Part shown: positions 35,520-44,496 of the stretch, in pieces
How positions within the stretch are numbered: position 1 is the stretch's first letter
Layout: each line of letters opens with the position of its first letter
Assembly (NCBI RefSeq): GCF_019635515.1
Contig: NZ_JAHBZI010000002.1
Location: 941,001 to 1,005,000, forward strand
DNA from: Sphingomonas sp.
GTDB lineage: Bacteria; Pseudomonadota; Alphaproteobacteria; Sphingomonadales; Sphingomonadaceae
Reading direction: 5' to 3'
Length of the DNA stretch: 64,000 nucleotides
Made by a program: the position numbers and the translations under genes
The notes under the pieces: model-generated
The model's input: the letters and a program-made list of their open reading frames with translations, nothing else
Database searches by the model: none
What the model was told of the DNA's origin: nothing

Positions 35520-37232
35520 TTACTTCTTTTCTTCGCGGGCCTTGAGAGCCTCGCCGAGGATGTCGCCCAGCGATGCGCCCGAATCGGACGAACCATATTG
35601 CGCCACCGCCTGCTTCTCTTCGGCGATCTGCATCGCCTTGACCGAGAAGGTCGGCTTCTTGCTGCGGTCGAAACCGGTGACCATCGCGTCGAACTTCTGG
35701 CCGACCTGGAAACGCTCCGGACGCTGCTCGTCGCGGTCGCGGCCGAGATCGGTGCGCTTGATGAAGCCGGTCGCGCCATCGTCGCCCGCCTGGACCTCGA
35801 GGCCCGCGTCGCGGACTTCGAGAACGGTGACGGTGACGATCGCGTTCTTGTTGAGCTTGTCGCCCGATACCGGCGAGGCCGCCGACGACGGACCGCCACG
35901 CTCGAGCTGCTTCATGCCGAGGCTGATGCGCTCCTTGTCCGGCTCGATCGCGAGGACGACGGCCTTAACCGTCTCGCCCTTGCGGTGCAGGTTAAGCGCG
36001 TCCTCGCCCGAGATGCCCCAGGCGATATCCGACATGTGGACCATGCCGTCGACGTCGCCATCGAGACCGATGAACAGGCCGAATTCGGTGGCGTTCTTGA
36101 CTTCGCCTTCGACTTCCGAGCCAACCGGATGGGCAGCCGCGAAGGCCTCCCACGGATTGCTCTGGGCCTGCTTGAGGCCAAGCGAGATGCGGCGCTTCTC
36201 GGGATCGACCTCGAGCACGATGACATCGACTTCCTGCGAGGTCGAGACGATCTTGCCCGGGTGGACGTTCTTCTTGGTCCAGCTCATTTCGCTGACATGG
36301 ACCAGGCCTTCGATGCCGGGCTCGAGCTCGACGAACGCGCCATATTCGGTGATGTTGGTGACGCGGCCCGACAGCTTGGCGCCGACCGGATACTTCTCGG
36401 CGGCACCATCCCACGGATCGCTCTCAAGCTGCTTCATGCCGAGCGAGATGCGCTGGGTGTCGCGGTTGATGCGGATGATCTGAACCTTGACGGTATCGCC
36501 GATGTTCAGGACTTCGCTCGGGTGGTTGACGCGCTTGTAGCTCAGGTCGGTGACGTGGAGCAGGCCGTCGATGCCGCCCAGATCGACGAACGCACCGTAA
36601 TCGGTGATGTTCTTGACGACGCCGTCGATCACCTGGCCCTCGGCCAGCGACTGGATCAGGCCCGAACGCTGCTCGGCGCGGGTCTCTTCGAGAACGGCGC
36701 GGCGCGAGACGACGATGTTGCCGCGCTTGCGGTCCATCTTGAGGATCTGGAAGGGCTGGGGGATGTCCATCAGCGGGGTGACGTCGCGCACGGGGCGGAT
36801 ATCGACCTGCGAACCCGGCAGGAACGCCACGGCGCCCGACAGGTCGACGGTGAAGCCGCCCTTGACGCGGCCGAAGATGACGCCCTCGACGCGCGCGGTC
36901 TTGGCGAATTCGGTTTCGAGCTTGTCCCAGGCGGCTTCGCGGCGGGCGCGGTCGCGGCTAAGCATCGCCTCGCCGTTCGCGTTCTCGACGCGATCGACAT
37001 AGACTTCGACTTCGTCGCCGACCTTGAGATCGGCCTTCTGGCCCGGCGCCGCGAATTCGCGCAGCGGCACGCGGCCTTCGCTCTTGAGGCCGACGTCGAT
37101 GACGGCGAGGTCGTTTTCGATTCCGGTGACGGTGCCGATGACGACGCGGCCTTCAAAGCCGTCCGCTGCGCCAAGGGTCTGTTCGAGCATTGCCGCGAAA
37201 TCATCGCGGCTCGGGTTTGCCGTAGTGGCCAT
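35520..37232 (-). CDS. rpsA: 30S ribosomal protein S1
   Basis: S1 binds mRNA leaders on the 30S subunit. The 570-residue protein has six S1 repeats, each recognisable by a G-x-V-x-x-I..YGAFV-like core (GVVKNITDYGAFVDLGGIDGLLHVTD, GRVTNITEYGAFVELEPGIEGLVHVSE, GEVKNATEFGLFIGLDGDVDGMVHMSD). The end ILGEALKAREEKK is standard for alphaproteobacteria. It follows aroA-cmk in the conserved gene order but is separated from cmk by a small opposite-strand gene. Confidence 0.98.
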   Translation of the reverse strand: MATTANPSRDDFAAMLEQTLGAADGFEGRVVIGTVTGIENDLAVIDVGLKSEGRVPLREFAAPGQKADLKVGDEVEVYVDRVENANGEAMLSRDRARREAAWDKLETEFAKTARVEGVIFGRVKGGFTVDLSGAVAFLPGSQVDIRPVRDVTPLMDIPQPFQILKMDRKRGNIVVSRRAVLEETRAEQRSGLIQSLAEGQVIDGVVKNITDYGAFVDLGGIDGLLHVTDLSYKRVNHPSEVLNIGDTVKVQIIRINRDTQRISLGMKQLESDPWDGAAEKYPVGAKLSGRVTNITEYGAFVELEPGIEGLVHVSEMSWTKKNVHPGKIVSTSQEVDVIVLEVDPEKRRISLGLKQAQSNPWEAFAAAHPVGSEVEGEVKNATEFGLFIGLDGDVDGMVHMSDIAWGISGEDALNLHRKGETVKAVVLAIEPDKERISLGMKQLERGGPSSAASPVSGDKLNKNAIVTVTVLEVRDAGLEVQAGDDGATGFIKRTDLGRDRDEQRPERFQVGQKFDAMVTGFDRSKKPTFSVKAMQIAEEKQAVAQYGSSDSGASLGDILGEALKAREEKK

Positions 37233-37659
37233 GTGGGTTGCGTTCCTGTGTCGTTATTTCCGGCCAACCGGTTGGATCCGGTGGTCTTTTGGCCGAACTG
37301 CCGCGGCGGCCGAACGCCGGTCGCGGCATCCTGCAAACAAGCGCGGCGAGAGGAGCAAGACGCGTCCAGGGATGCGAAAAGGGCGCAGCGAAGCGCCATC
37401 CTCCCGCGAGCACCTGCTCGCCGGACCGCGCGCCCCTAGCGGAAGAGGGGCAAAGTTACAAGCTTCCTCTCTCGCACAGGGGTATGGCGGATCAGTGTGT
37501 TGGCGCGCCAAGTACGAAGCTCATCGTCGGGAAGTCGATCGTATGGGACTGGAAGGCAGCGGCGGCATATTGCGCTACGAGCCCGGCTAGCCGCGGCCAT
37601 TGCGCGCCGCGCGCGACAATGCGAAGCGCGGGGCAACAACTTCAATGCAAGGCGAGACG
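37233..37659. other. Intergenic region, probable rpsA promoter and leader
   Basis: The 427 bp lie between divergent rpsA and the small plus-strand gene. On the minus strand TTGTAA near 37460 and TAGGGG near 37437 are about 17 bp apart and could be a promoter, giving an rpsA leader of about 200 nt. GC-rich segments in the leader can pair locally. No open frame here has a ribosome site and conserved features. Confidence 0.45.
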
Positions 37660-37938
37660 ATGGAATTTGATCACGACGGCGAAACCTTCGAGGGCGGATC
37701 GATCTCGATCGACAACAAGAACTTCCGCAACTGCACCTTCCAGAACGTGGTGATTCAATATGCGGGCGGGCCGGTCGAGATGGTAGGCAGCACGATGAAC
37801 AGCTTCTCGTTCCAGTTCGGCGGTGACCTCGCCCAGGGGCTGTTCACGCTCTACCAATTGTTCGGCACCGACGGGATGCTGCAGATCATCCGCGGCTTCA
37901 CCGATCCGCAGCCCGGCGAAATCGTGATCAAGGTCTAG
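37660..37938 (+). CDS. Small beta-rich hypothetical protein
   Basis: The 92-residue protein begins MEFDHDGETFEGGSISIDNK and contains FRNCTFQNVVIQYAGGPVEMVG, a pentapeptide-like beta-helix pattern, then a helical end with YQLFGTDGMLQIIRGF. It may form a small right-handed beta-helix; no function is assigned. An ATG 15 bp upstream (37645) is an alternative start. Its TAG stop shares CTAG (37935-37938) with cmk. Confidence 0.65.
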   Translation: MEFDHDGETFEGGSISIDNKNFRNCTFQNVVIQYAGGPVEMVGSTMNSFSFQFGGDLAQGLFTLYQLFGTDGMLQIIRGFTDPQPGEIVIKV

Positions 37939-38576
37939 GAAGAGACTTTCGCCCTGGCCGCCTCGACCAGCGCCACCGCGCGCTGGATCGCGGCGTCGAT
38001 CGACAGGAAGCTGGTGTCGAGCAGCACCGCGTCCGCAGCCTGCGTCATCGGTGCTTCGCTGCGGCGCGAATCGCGCTCGTCGCGGGCGCGGATGTCGTTC
38101 AGCACCTTGTCGAGGCTGGTGAGCACGCCGTTCTTGCGCAGTTCGAGGTGACGGCGCTGGGCACGGATCATCGGCGTCGCCTTGACGAACAGTTTGACAT
38201 CCGCGTCGGGGGCGATGACCGTGCCGATGTCGCGCCCGTCGAGCACCGCGCCGCCGGGCTGGTGCGCGAACTTCTTCTGGCGGTTGAGCAGCGCGGCGCG
38301 GACCAGCGGATGCGCGGAAACCACCGACGCCGCCCTGCCGACCTCATCGGTACGCAGCCAGGGATCGTCGAGCAGATAATCCTCGAAGCTGCATGCCGAG
38401 ACCGCATCGGCTTCCTTTTCGGGGGTCAGTTCCTCGCGCAACACGGTGGCGGCGACGGCGCGATAGAGCATGCCGGTGTCGAGATGGGGCAGACCGTAGT
38501 GGCGCGCGAGGGCGCGAGCGATGGTGCCCTTGCCGGAGGCGGCGGGTCCGTCGACGGCGATGATCATGGCTGTCAC
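37935..38576 (-). CDS. cmk: Cytidylate kinase Cmk
   Basis: Cmk phosphorylates CMP and dCMP. The 213-residue protein starts with the P-loop VDGPAASGKGTIARALARHYG and contains LDTGMLYRAVA, the DGRDIGTVIAPDADVKLFVKA substrate region, and RDERDSRRSEAPMTQA, all diagnostic. It starts 7 bp after the aroA stop, the widespread aroA-cmk-rpsA order. Confidence 0.97.
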   Translation of the reverse strand: MTAMIIAVDGPAASGKGTIARALARHYGLPHLDTGMLYRAVAATVLREELTPEKEADAVSACSFEDYLLDDPWLRTDEVGRAASVVSAHPLVRAALLNRQKKFAHQPGGAVLDGRDIGTVIAPDADVKLFVKATPMIRAQRRHLELRKNGVLTSLDKVLNDIRARDERDSRRSEAPMTQAADAVLLDTSFLSIDAAIQRAVALVEAARAKVSS

Positions 38577-38583
38577 TTGTCGG

Positions 38584-39909
38584 CTACTCTGTCAGAGCGT
38601 CAAGGGTCTGGAAGAAATCGGGATAGCTGGTCGAAACCGGCGCCACATCGTCCACGCTGACCGGAGCGGCGGAGGCGAGTCCAGCCACCACCATCGACAT
38701 CGCGATACGGTGGTCGAGTTTCGAGGCGACCCGAGCGTTGCCCGCCAGTGGCGCCCCGGCGGACCCGGTGATGGCGAGACCATCGTCAAATTCCTCCAGC
38801 GCCACGCCGGCCGCCTCGAGCGCGGTTTTCATCGTCGCGATCCGGTCCGATTCCTTGACCCGCAGCTCGTGCGCGCCGCGGGCGACGGTGCGTCCTTCGG
38901 CAAGCGCGGCGGCGACGAACAGGATCGGATATTCGTCGATCATGCTCGGGGCGAGATCGGGCGGAACCTCGATGGCAGTGAGCGGCGCATGGCGGACGCG
39001 GAGATCGGCGACCGGCTCGCCGCCGACTTCGCGCGGATCGAGTTCGGCGATGTCGGCGCCCATCATGCGCAGCGCGGTGACCAGCCCGGTGCGGGTCGGG
39101 TTCATGCAGACATTCTCGATCGTCACATCCGATCCCGGCACGATCGAAGCAGCGACCATCCAGAAGCCCGCCGAGGAGGGATCGCCGGGGACGACGATAT
39201 GCTGCGCCCTGAGCTCGGCTTCGCCGGTGATCGAGATGATCTTGCCCTCAGGCGAATCCTCGACGGTCAGTTCGGCGCCGAACCCGCGCAGCATCCGCTC
39301 GCTATGGTCGCGCGTCGGCACCGGCTCGATCACGCGGGTGATGCCGGGCGTGTTGAGGCCGGCGAGCAGCACCGCCGACTTGACCTGCGCCGAGGCGACG
39401 GGGAGCGTATAGGCGATCGGCACCGCGGGGTTCATGCCGCGAACCATCAACGGCAGCTTGCCGCCGGGGCTGGCGGTAATGTCCGCGCCCATCCGCGACA
39501 ATGGCTCGATTACCCGGCCCATCGGACGCGAGGACAGCGAGGCGTCACCGGTGAAGGTTGCGGTGATGCCATGACTGGCGACCAGCCCCATCAGCAGCCG
39601 CGTCGAGGTGCCCGAATTGCCCATGTCGAGCGCCTGGCCCGGCTGGAGCAGGCCGCCGACACCGACGCCGTGGACACGCCACGTCCCGTCGGCACCGCGC
39701 TCGACCGTCGCGCCCATCGCCCGCATCGCCGCGGCCGTGGCGAGCACGTCCTCGCCCTCTAACAACCCTTCGATCCGGCTTTCACCCACCGCCAGCGCCG
39801 AAAACATCAGCGCGCGGTGGCTGATCGATTTATCGCCGGGCACGCGCACGCGCCCCCTGAGCGGACCGCGGGCTGAAATGCTGAGGGGGCGGGGAGAGGC
39901 GTGCGACAT
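38584..39909 (-). CDS. aroA: EPSP synthase AroA, class II-like
   Basis: AroA makes 5-enolpyruvylshikimate 3-phosphate in aromatic amino-acid synthesis. The 441-residue protein is closer to class II enzymes than to E. coli AroA, sharing VRVPGDKSISHRALMFSALA, the SAQVKSAVLLAGLNTPGITRV strip, VPGDPSSAGFWMVAA and SMIDEYPILFVAAA. However, the position matching the tolerance-linked alanine of the CP4 enzyme is glycine (G100 in LDMGNSGTSTRL). The start MSHASPRPLS gives the family N-terminus; a longer upstream frame is not supported. Confidence 0.95.
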   Translation of the reverse strand: MSHASPRPLSISARGPLRGRVRVPGDKSISHRALMFSALAVGESRIEGLLEGEDVLATAAAMRAMGATVERGADGTWRVHGVGVGGLLQPGQALDMGNSGTSTRLLMGLVASHGITATFTGDASLSSRPMGRVIEPLSRMGADITASPGGKLPLMVRGMNPAVPIAYTLPVASAQVKSAVLLAGLNTPGITRVIEPVPTRDHSERMLRGFGAELTVEDSPEGKIISITGEAELRAQHIVVPGDPSSAGFWMVAASIVPGSDVTIENVCMNPTRTGLVTALRMMGADIAELDPREVGGEPVADLRVRHAPLTAIEVPPDLAPSMIDEYPILFVAAALAEGRTVARGAHELRVKESDRIATMKTALEAAGVALEEFDDGLAITGSAGAPLAGNARVASKLDHRIAMSMVVAGLASAAPVSVDDVAPVSTSYPDFFQTLDALTE

Positions 39910-40010
39910 CGCGCCGGGCTTTGACAGCCGCCTTGCGCCATGGCAAGGCGCGCCCCACTTTCCGGGACACGAACCCGAAATCAGCGAATTTGAAAGGCAA
40001 GAGGCAACAC

Positions 40011-40331
40011 ATGGTGAAGCCGGAATGGGGCACCAAGCGCGCGTGCCCGAAGTGCGGAACGCGCTTCTACGATCTGACCAAGGACGAACCGGTGACCTGC
40101 ATCGCCTGCGCCTATGCATGGGATCCCGAGCCGATTCTCAAGTCGAAGCAGCCGCTGCCGTTCGAGCAGGTCAAGGCGGAGAACAAGCCGGAGAAGGAGG
40201 ATTCCGATCTCGGTGACGAGGATCTGGACATCGCCGACGAGGATGAAGAGCCCTCGGCCGACGACGACGTCGATCTCGGCGGCGACGACGATCTCGGTGT
40301 TGAGACCGGCGGCGACGAGGACGAGAACTAA
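40011..40331 (+). CDS. FYDLN-acid (TIGR02300) family protein
   Basis: The 106-residue protein has the N-terminal MVKPEWGTKRACPKCGTRFYDLTKDEPVTCIAC with two CxxC pairs (a probable zinc ribbon) and the FYDL core. It then becomes strongly acidic (EEPSADDDVDLGGDDD). This arrangement is typical of an alphaproteobacterial family of unknown function. It follows aroA divergently and ends about 77 bp before tRNA-Ala. Confidence 0.9.
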   Translation: MVKPEWGTKRACPKCGTRFYDLTKDEPVTCIACAYAWDPEPILKSKQPLPFEQVKAENKPEKEDSDLGDEDLDIADEDEEPSADDDVDLGGDDDLGVETGGDEDEN

Positions 40332-40408
40332 AAGAATCGGGCAAGGGTGCGAAAGCATCCTTGCCAAGCCGGGCGCGGCCTTCTAATGGCCTCGCCTCCC
40401 AAGGGTGT

Positions 40409-40484
40409 GGGGCCGTAGCTCAGCTGGGAGAGCGCTGCAATGGCATTGCAGAGGTCAGGGGTTCGATCCCCCTCGGCTCCACCA
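40409..40484 (+). tRNA. tRNA-Ala (GGC anticodon)
   Basis: The 76-nt cloverleaf starts GGGGCCGTAGCTCAGC and has the anticodon stem CTGCA-ATGGCAT-TGCAG with GGC in the loop, then the T arm GGGGTTCGATCCCCC and an encoded CCA. It marks the boundary between the core genes and the accessory island to its right and is a likely integration site. Confidence 0.97.
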
Positions 40485-40991
40485 TTTCCCGTTGAAATCA
40501 TTGAATAATTCCAACGGCGTATTCGAACTCTGATACAATCTAGATCCTGTAAACACCGGGTTATATTAGATAAATCGTCTGAAGTTAGGCTGTTTGTATT
40601 CGACTTCGTCGTATCGCGTCCTAATTCGGCTTCGATAGTTGCTATTTGCTCATCTCATTTTGCACGCATCTGAGTTCGCAACTTAGCTGAGCTTGCTTCG
40701 GAAATGGCGGGTTTGCGCCTCAATTGCGGTCACAGCGGCGTGCTCGATCCCATCCCAAAACCGGACCTGCAGCCGAACTGCATCACGCGCGCTCGTAAAC
40801 ACGACGCTCATCAAGAAGAGCGCGGCACCGCTTTAGTTTGTTTTGGACGCTCGCGGCGTAAAAAGGCGATCTTCAGCCGTCCATATCCGCCGCCTTTCGT
40901 CCAAGGCGATGCCGCGGATGACGTGATCAAACAACGCAGCCATGATTTTCATTAGGCACTGTCGGCACTGACACGCGCTTGCCGTACGCCT
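40485..40991. other. AT-richer gene-poor stretch at the island edge
   Basis: The 507 bp directly after tRNA-Ala contain an AT-rich part (about 40490-40680) that differs in composition from everything to its left, then a mosaic of short frames. A 34-codon minus-strand frame (MAALFDHVIRGIALDERRR) looks like a gene fragment. No integrase is recognisable and no copy of the tRNA 3' end was found elsewhere in the window. Confidence 0.55.
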
Positions 40992-43010
40992 TTATTCCTG
41001 TGTCTCGGCCTGCGCGCCGGCACCCGCTATCGGTTTTTTCGCGCGCGGGCGCTTGGGCGCCTTTGGGGCCGTTACGGCAGGCGATGCCAAGGGCGAGGGC
41101 GCTGGTGGTGGCGTCGCTGCGCTGGCCTGGGCGGCTGCCAGCGCGGCGAAAGTTTCTTCCTCGCCCCACGCATCGAGCCGGGGCTGTAAATTGCGCCCCA
41201 ATAGAGATTGCAGGCGATGGCGGTTCATCGGTTCAGCCGCAGGCAAGCGTGCCATCAGATCCTTGTAGAAGGCACGGAGCCAAGGGCGCTCGGCGGCGAG
41301 CCGGTCAAAGCGATTATGCTCATAGCGACCGCCGAGCGCCTGGATAAGCTCGAGCTGGGTGTCCGGGGCCGCATTGAACGCCAGTTCGGCGACATAGGCT
41401 GAGGGCAGGGCGGCCAGGACCGGGACATCGCCGTAAGGGCTACGCCGAATGCCGTTATGGACCAGGTCGAGCAGAAATTCGCGCGGTTCACTCTCAAGCC
41501 GGTTGAACAGCTTGACGGCGATGGCGAGATACTCGCGCTCCGAGGCACGCAGCGCCGCATGGGCATAATATTCGGCGAGAGCCTGATAGGAGACATTGTC
41601 CGCCTCCAGCGTGCCCTTCATCGCATAGAGCGAATCGTTGCCACGCTCCTCTTCCTGCAAGGTGCTCGGTATCAAGCCCTGCGCTTCGAGGTCGTCGATA
41701 TAGGCCTGCCCCTCCGCGACCAGCTCGTCGGGCGATTGCCGGATCAAGCCGATCTTGGCGTACCATAGCCGGACGCCGAAAATGTGGAGGAGCTCTTCGC
41801 GGACCCGGAAAATACGTTCCTGAAACCCCTGCTCAACTTCGGTGACAATCGCCGCGGTGGTCGCATCATCGGACAGAAAGCTGTTCCAGGCCCGCAGCCA
41901 TAAGGGCTGGTCGCCGACCGCGGCATAATTGATGTTGCCGTCGAGTACCGCCTGCACCCGCGCGCCATCGGATTCGCCGCGCACAATCACTGCCTCGAGC
42001 AGCCCGGCATCGAGGATGGTATTGTCGAAATCGAGGTGGGGATAGCGGTCCTCGATCTCCTGTTCGGGTGTTGCTTCCTTGTTTAGTTCGCTGCGAAACA
42101 TCCGCCCGAAGCTGTTGCCGATCAGCTTGGCAATCTGTCCTTCCTTGAGGCGGCCGCTGCGATGTTCGAGCGATAGCGCAAGAACAGCGTCCATCGCCTT
42201 CAGGACCGCGCTCGGATTAGCCCAGTGGCGATCCTCGAAATGGCGCGCGACCCGTTCAAAGTCCCACATCGCCTGCTTGAGCATCCGCAGATTATTGTGG
42301 CCGCCGGCGGAATGGGTCGCGAGGATATCGGCCTTATGGGCGATCAGGAATTCGGCGGTCTTGCCATCCTGGATCGTCGTCACAAACACGTCGAACGCGG
42401 TTTCGGCAGGCGCTGCGATGGTCAGGGTCTGGCCGATCAGCTTCTCCTTAATGTCGGGATAGCGCGAATCGACGTGCCGGACGATTTCCTGCTCGTTGGC
42501 GAGCAGAATGGCCTTCAGCCCGTCATGCTCGACAAAGCTGTTGATGTAGCCGAGCACTTCGCTGACCGGCATCTTGACCCGTTCGAGATCGTCAAAGACC
42601 AGCAGCCGTTCGCGGGGGTTGCCGAGTTCCTTGGCCAGGTCGATTTCGGGAATGCCGGCGCTCCAGGCGCCATCGTCCTTGCCATCGCCGTTCAAATCAA
42701 TCTTGAGCGTGCCCTTGACTGCGCCGCGAACGATCGCGCCGAACACTTTCATCCCCTTCGACGCGAGGAAGGGATGGAGCTGCCGGTAGAATTCTTCGTC
42801 GATCTGCGCCGTCGAGGTCATGCCATAGAGGCTGACATAAATCGGCTTGATGCTGATCGATTTGAGGAAATTCTTGAGCAGATAGGTCTTGCCCGAACCC
42901 CAGGGGCCAGCGACCAGCACGGCATAATCGAGCTCGCGCGCCGGATCGGTGTAATAGCGCAGATAGTCGAGGACGTTGGCGTTCTGGTCGGTGCTCGGCG
43001 CGGCTTCCAT
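40992..43010 (-). CDS. KAP-type P-loop NTPase
   Basis: The 672-residue protein has Walker A as VAGPWGSGKTYLL (residues 33-45) and Walker B as RLLVFDDLERVKM (D140, D141, then E-R). It has the KAP-family layout with a long helical C-terminal region. Helices are not hydrophobic enough to call membrane segments. The last 50 residues are Ala/Pro/Lys-rich and low in complexity. KAP proteins in bacteria are frequent in defence and surface systems. The ATG follows AAGGGA and removes 50 upstream codons. Confidence 0.85.
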   Translation of the reverse strand: MEAAPSTDQNANVLDYLRYYTDPARELDYAVLVAGPWGSGKTYLLKNFLKSISIKPIYVSLYGMTSTAQIDEEFYRQLHPFLASKGMKVFGAIVRGAVKGTLKIDLNGDGKDDGAWSAGIPEIDLAKELGNPRERLLVFDDLERVKMPVSEVLGYINSFVEHDGLKAILLANEQEIVRHVDSRYPDIKEKLIGQTLTIAAPAETAFDVFVTTIQDGKTAEFLIAHKADILATHSAGGHNNLRMLKQAMWDFERVARHFEDRHWANPSAVLKAMDAVLALSLEHRSGRLKEGQIAKLIGNSFGRMFRSELNKEATPEQEIEDRYPHLDFDNTILDAGLLEAVIVRGESDGARVQAVLDGNINYAAVGDQPLWLRAWNSFLSDDATTAAIVTEVEQGFQERIFRVREELLHIFGVRLWYAKIGLIRQSPDELVAEGQAYIDDLEAQGLIPSTLQEEERGNDSLYAMKGTLEADNVSYQALAEYYAHAALRASEREYLAIAVKLFNRLESEPREFLLDLVHNGIRRSPYGDVPVLAALPSAYVAELAFNAAPDTQLELIQALGGRYEHNRFDRLAAERPWLRAFYKDLMARLPAAEPMNRHRLQSLLGRNLQPRLDAWGEEETFAALAAAQASAATPPPAPSPLASPAVTAPKAPKRPRAKKPIAGAGAQAETQE

Positions 43011-43158
43011 GGCATTCCCTTTCCGCCTAGAAATATGTGCGGGGGCGAGTGAATTCGAGGGGCAGACGGTAACGTAGTGGCGCGCACTATTCTTGGTGCC
43101 AGCATGCGGTGAACTCGGGCTCAGCGATGGAAGGCGTGCGCGCCGGATCGCAGCCAAC

Positions 43159-43192
43159 AAAAAGGCGGCGCCTCGCTAGGGAGGACGCCGCC
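43159..43192 (-). terminator. Strong terminator downstream of the hydrophobic peptide gene
   Basis: On the minus strand GGCGGCG and CGCCGCC pair over at least 7 bp with a loop of about 15 bases that can partly pair, followed by TTTTT. It lies 30 bp after the 24-residue peptide frame and defines a short transcript. Confidence 0.8.
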
Positions 43193-43222
43193 TATCTTGG
43201 CCGGGGACGGTACGAAGGGACT

Positions 43223-43297
43223 TTAGACGAGGCCCAGCGCACGCAGGATCGAGAGGATCGCCAGCACGATGCTGAGCAGCGATTCAATCCAAAGCAT
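43223..43297 (-). CDS. 24-residue hydrophobic peptide, type I toxin-like
   Basis: The frame begins MLWIESLLSIVLAILSIL and ends RALGLV. That is a single hydrophobic helix with one acidic and one basic residue, the usual build of small membrane toxins such as those of type I toxin-antitoxin pairs. A good ribosome site (CAGGAG) stands 6 bp before the ATG. A -10-like CATAAT lies on the minus strand at 43347-43352, and a strong terminator follows 30 bp after the stop, so the transcript would be about 180 nt. No family is assigned. Confidence 0.6.
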   Translation of the reverse strand: MLWIESLLSIVLAILSILRALGLV

Positions 43298-43554
43298 GTC
43301 AGTCTCCTGTTTTTGCAGTTCGAAATGTCCGGTGAGGACGTCCGCGATTATGCCCGGCAGCAGCAAAGCGGTCGCCCAAGGGGTGCCGTCGAGCGGCGTT
43401 CGGTGCCGTCGCACCGGCCGGAATCCCGCATGGCGGATGACGCGCTCGCGTGGTCGCAAGATGCCGGCAGCACGGTGCAAAACGGCGCAAGACGATCGAG
43501 GACGGCGCCGGCTAGTTGACGCGCCTATCGGCCTGGCCGCATCTTGCTCGACCT

Positions 43555-44496
43555 ATGGGTCATATGCGCGTCGTCTTTCAGGCACCGGAGAAGATCAGCG
43601 CAATATGCGCTGTGCTCTACCGCGCTGGCGCGCTGGATCGGGCAGATACCAAGGCATTGGCCGAGGCTGCTGGGATTACCTACACGACCTTGACTGACGC
43701 GGTGCGCAAGCGCCGCTTGTCGCCCAGCATCGAAGCCGCGCTCGCCGAGGTCGCTCGCTTCGATGTGAGCCATCCGAGCTGGGTCGATGACGCGGTGCCG
43801 GAAGCGACCCGGCGCCACGACGCCAAGCCCGATTATCCCGGGCGCGACACGGTCGAGCATTTCCGCACCCAGCTAAGTGCGACTTGGGGCGTCGGCATGG
43901 TCAGCTTCAGCGCTGCGCAGGCCGGCTATTCCGCACTCGATGCGCATATGGTGCGTCACCAACTATCCGACCTTGGCCAGATCACTCCTGCCGGCAACGA
44001 CATGCAATTCTTCTTCACTGCGCATTTTGAGCCCTTTTATCATCGCAGCGGCATGATGTTCGGGTTCCGCAAGGCCGCAGTCACCATCGAAATCCAAGGA
44101 CCGCACAACGCCCAGGCCAGCGGCCGCCTCGGCTACCCCGAGCCTGCCGCAATCGGAAACGCCACGATCCGCGGCGAGGCAACCACCCATCAATTGCGCT
44201 GGTGCGTCGAACGCGATGCAGAGTCCCAGGCCGTTCTAAGCGGCGAATATGCCACCTCCGAAAGCCCGTTGCTGGCGCTGACCGGATATGACGACAAGAC
44301 GGCTCTGGTCTCGCGCATCGAAGTCAATCTGTTCGACCGTACAACCATCGCGACCGGCGACGCCCCCGAGCTTGGTATCAATAAGCAAGCGCTGATCGAA
44401 GAGATCTTCGCGCGCGAACTGCCCAATGCCGAGCAGCGTAGGGGCTGGGTCGTGCTCAGCGAATATGAAACCGAGATTGCGAGATACGAGCGATGA
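43555..44496 (+). CDS. Unknown protein with HTH-like N-terminus, first gene of GTPase operon
   Basis: This 313-residue soluble protein starts with a helical part (KISAICAVLYRAGALDRADTKALAEAAGITYTTLTDAVRKRR) that reads as a helix-turn-helix. A beta-rich domain follows with FFFTAHFEPFYHRSGMMFGF, TIEIQGPHNAQASG and WVVLSEYETEIARYER at the end. The ATG at 43555 is used; 43564 is an alternative. Its stop overlaps the start of the GTPase gene (ATGA). No family is recognised; it may be a DNA-binding sensor for the system. Confidence 0.7.
   Translation: MGHMRVVFQAPEKISAICAVLYRAGALDRADTKALAEAAGITYTTLTDAVRKRRLSPSIEAALAEVARFDVSHPSWVDDAVPEATRRHDAKPDYPGRDTVEHFRTQLSATWGVGMVSFSAAQAGYSALDAHMVRHQLSDLGQITPAGNDMQFFFTAHFEPFYHRSGMMFGFRKAAVTIEIQGPHNAQASGRLGYPEPAAIGNATIRGEATTHQLRWCVERDAESQAVLSGEYATSESPLLALTGYDDKTALVSRIEVNLFDRTTIATGDAPELGINKQALIEEIFARELPNAEQRRGWVVLSEYETEIARYER

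Noticed and set aside
40409..40484. A direct repeat of the tRNA-Ala 3' end as an attR site
   Set aside because: The T-arm sequence was looked for in the rest of the window and not found on the plus strand apart from the tRNA itself; the other end may be outside the window.
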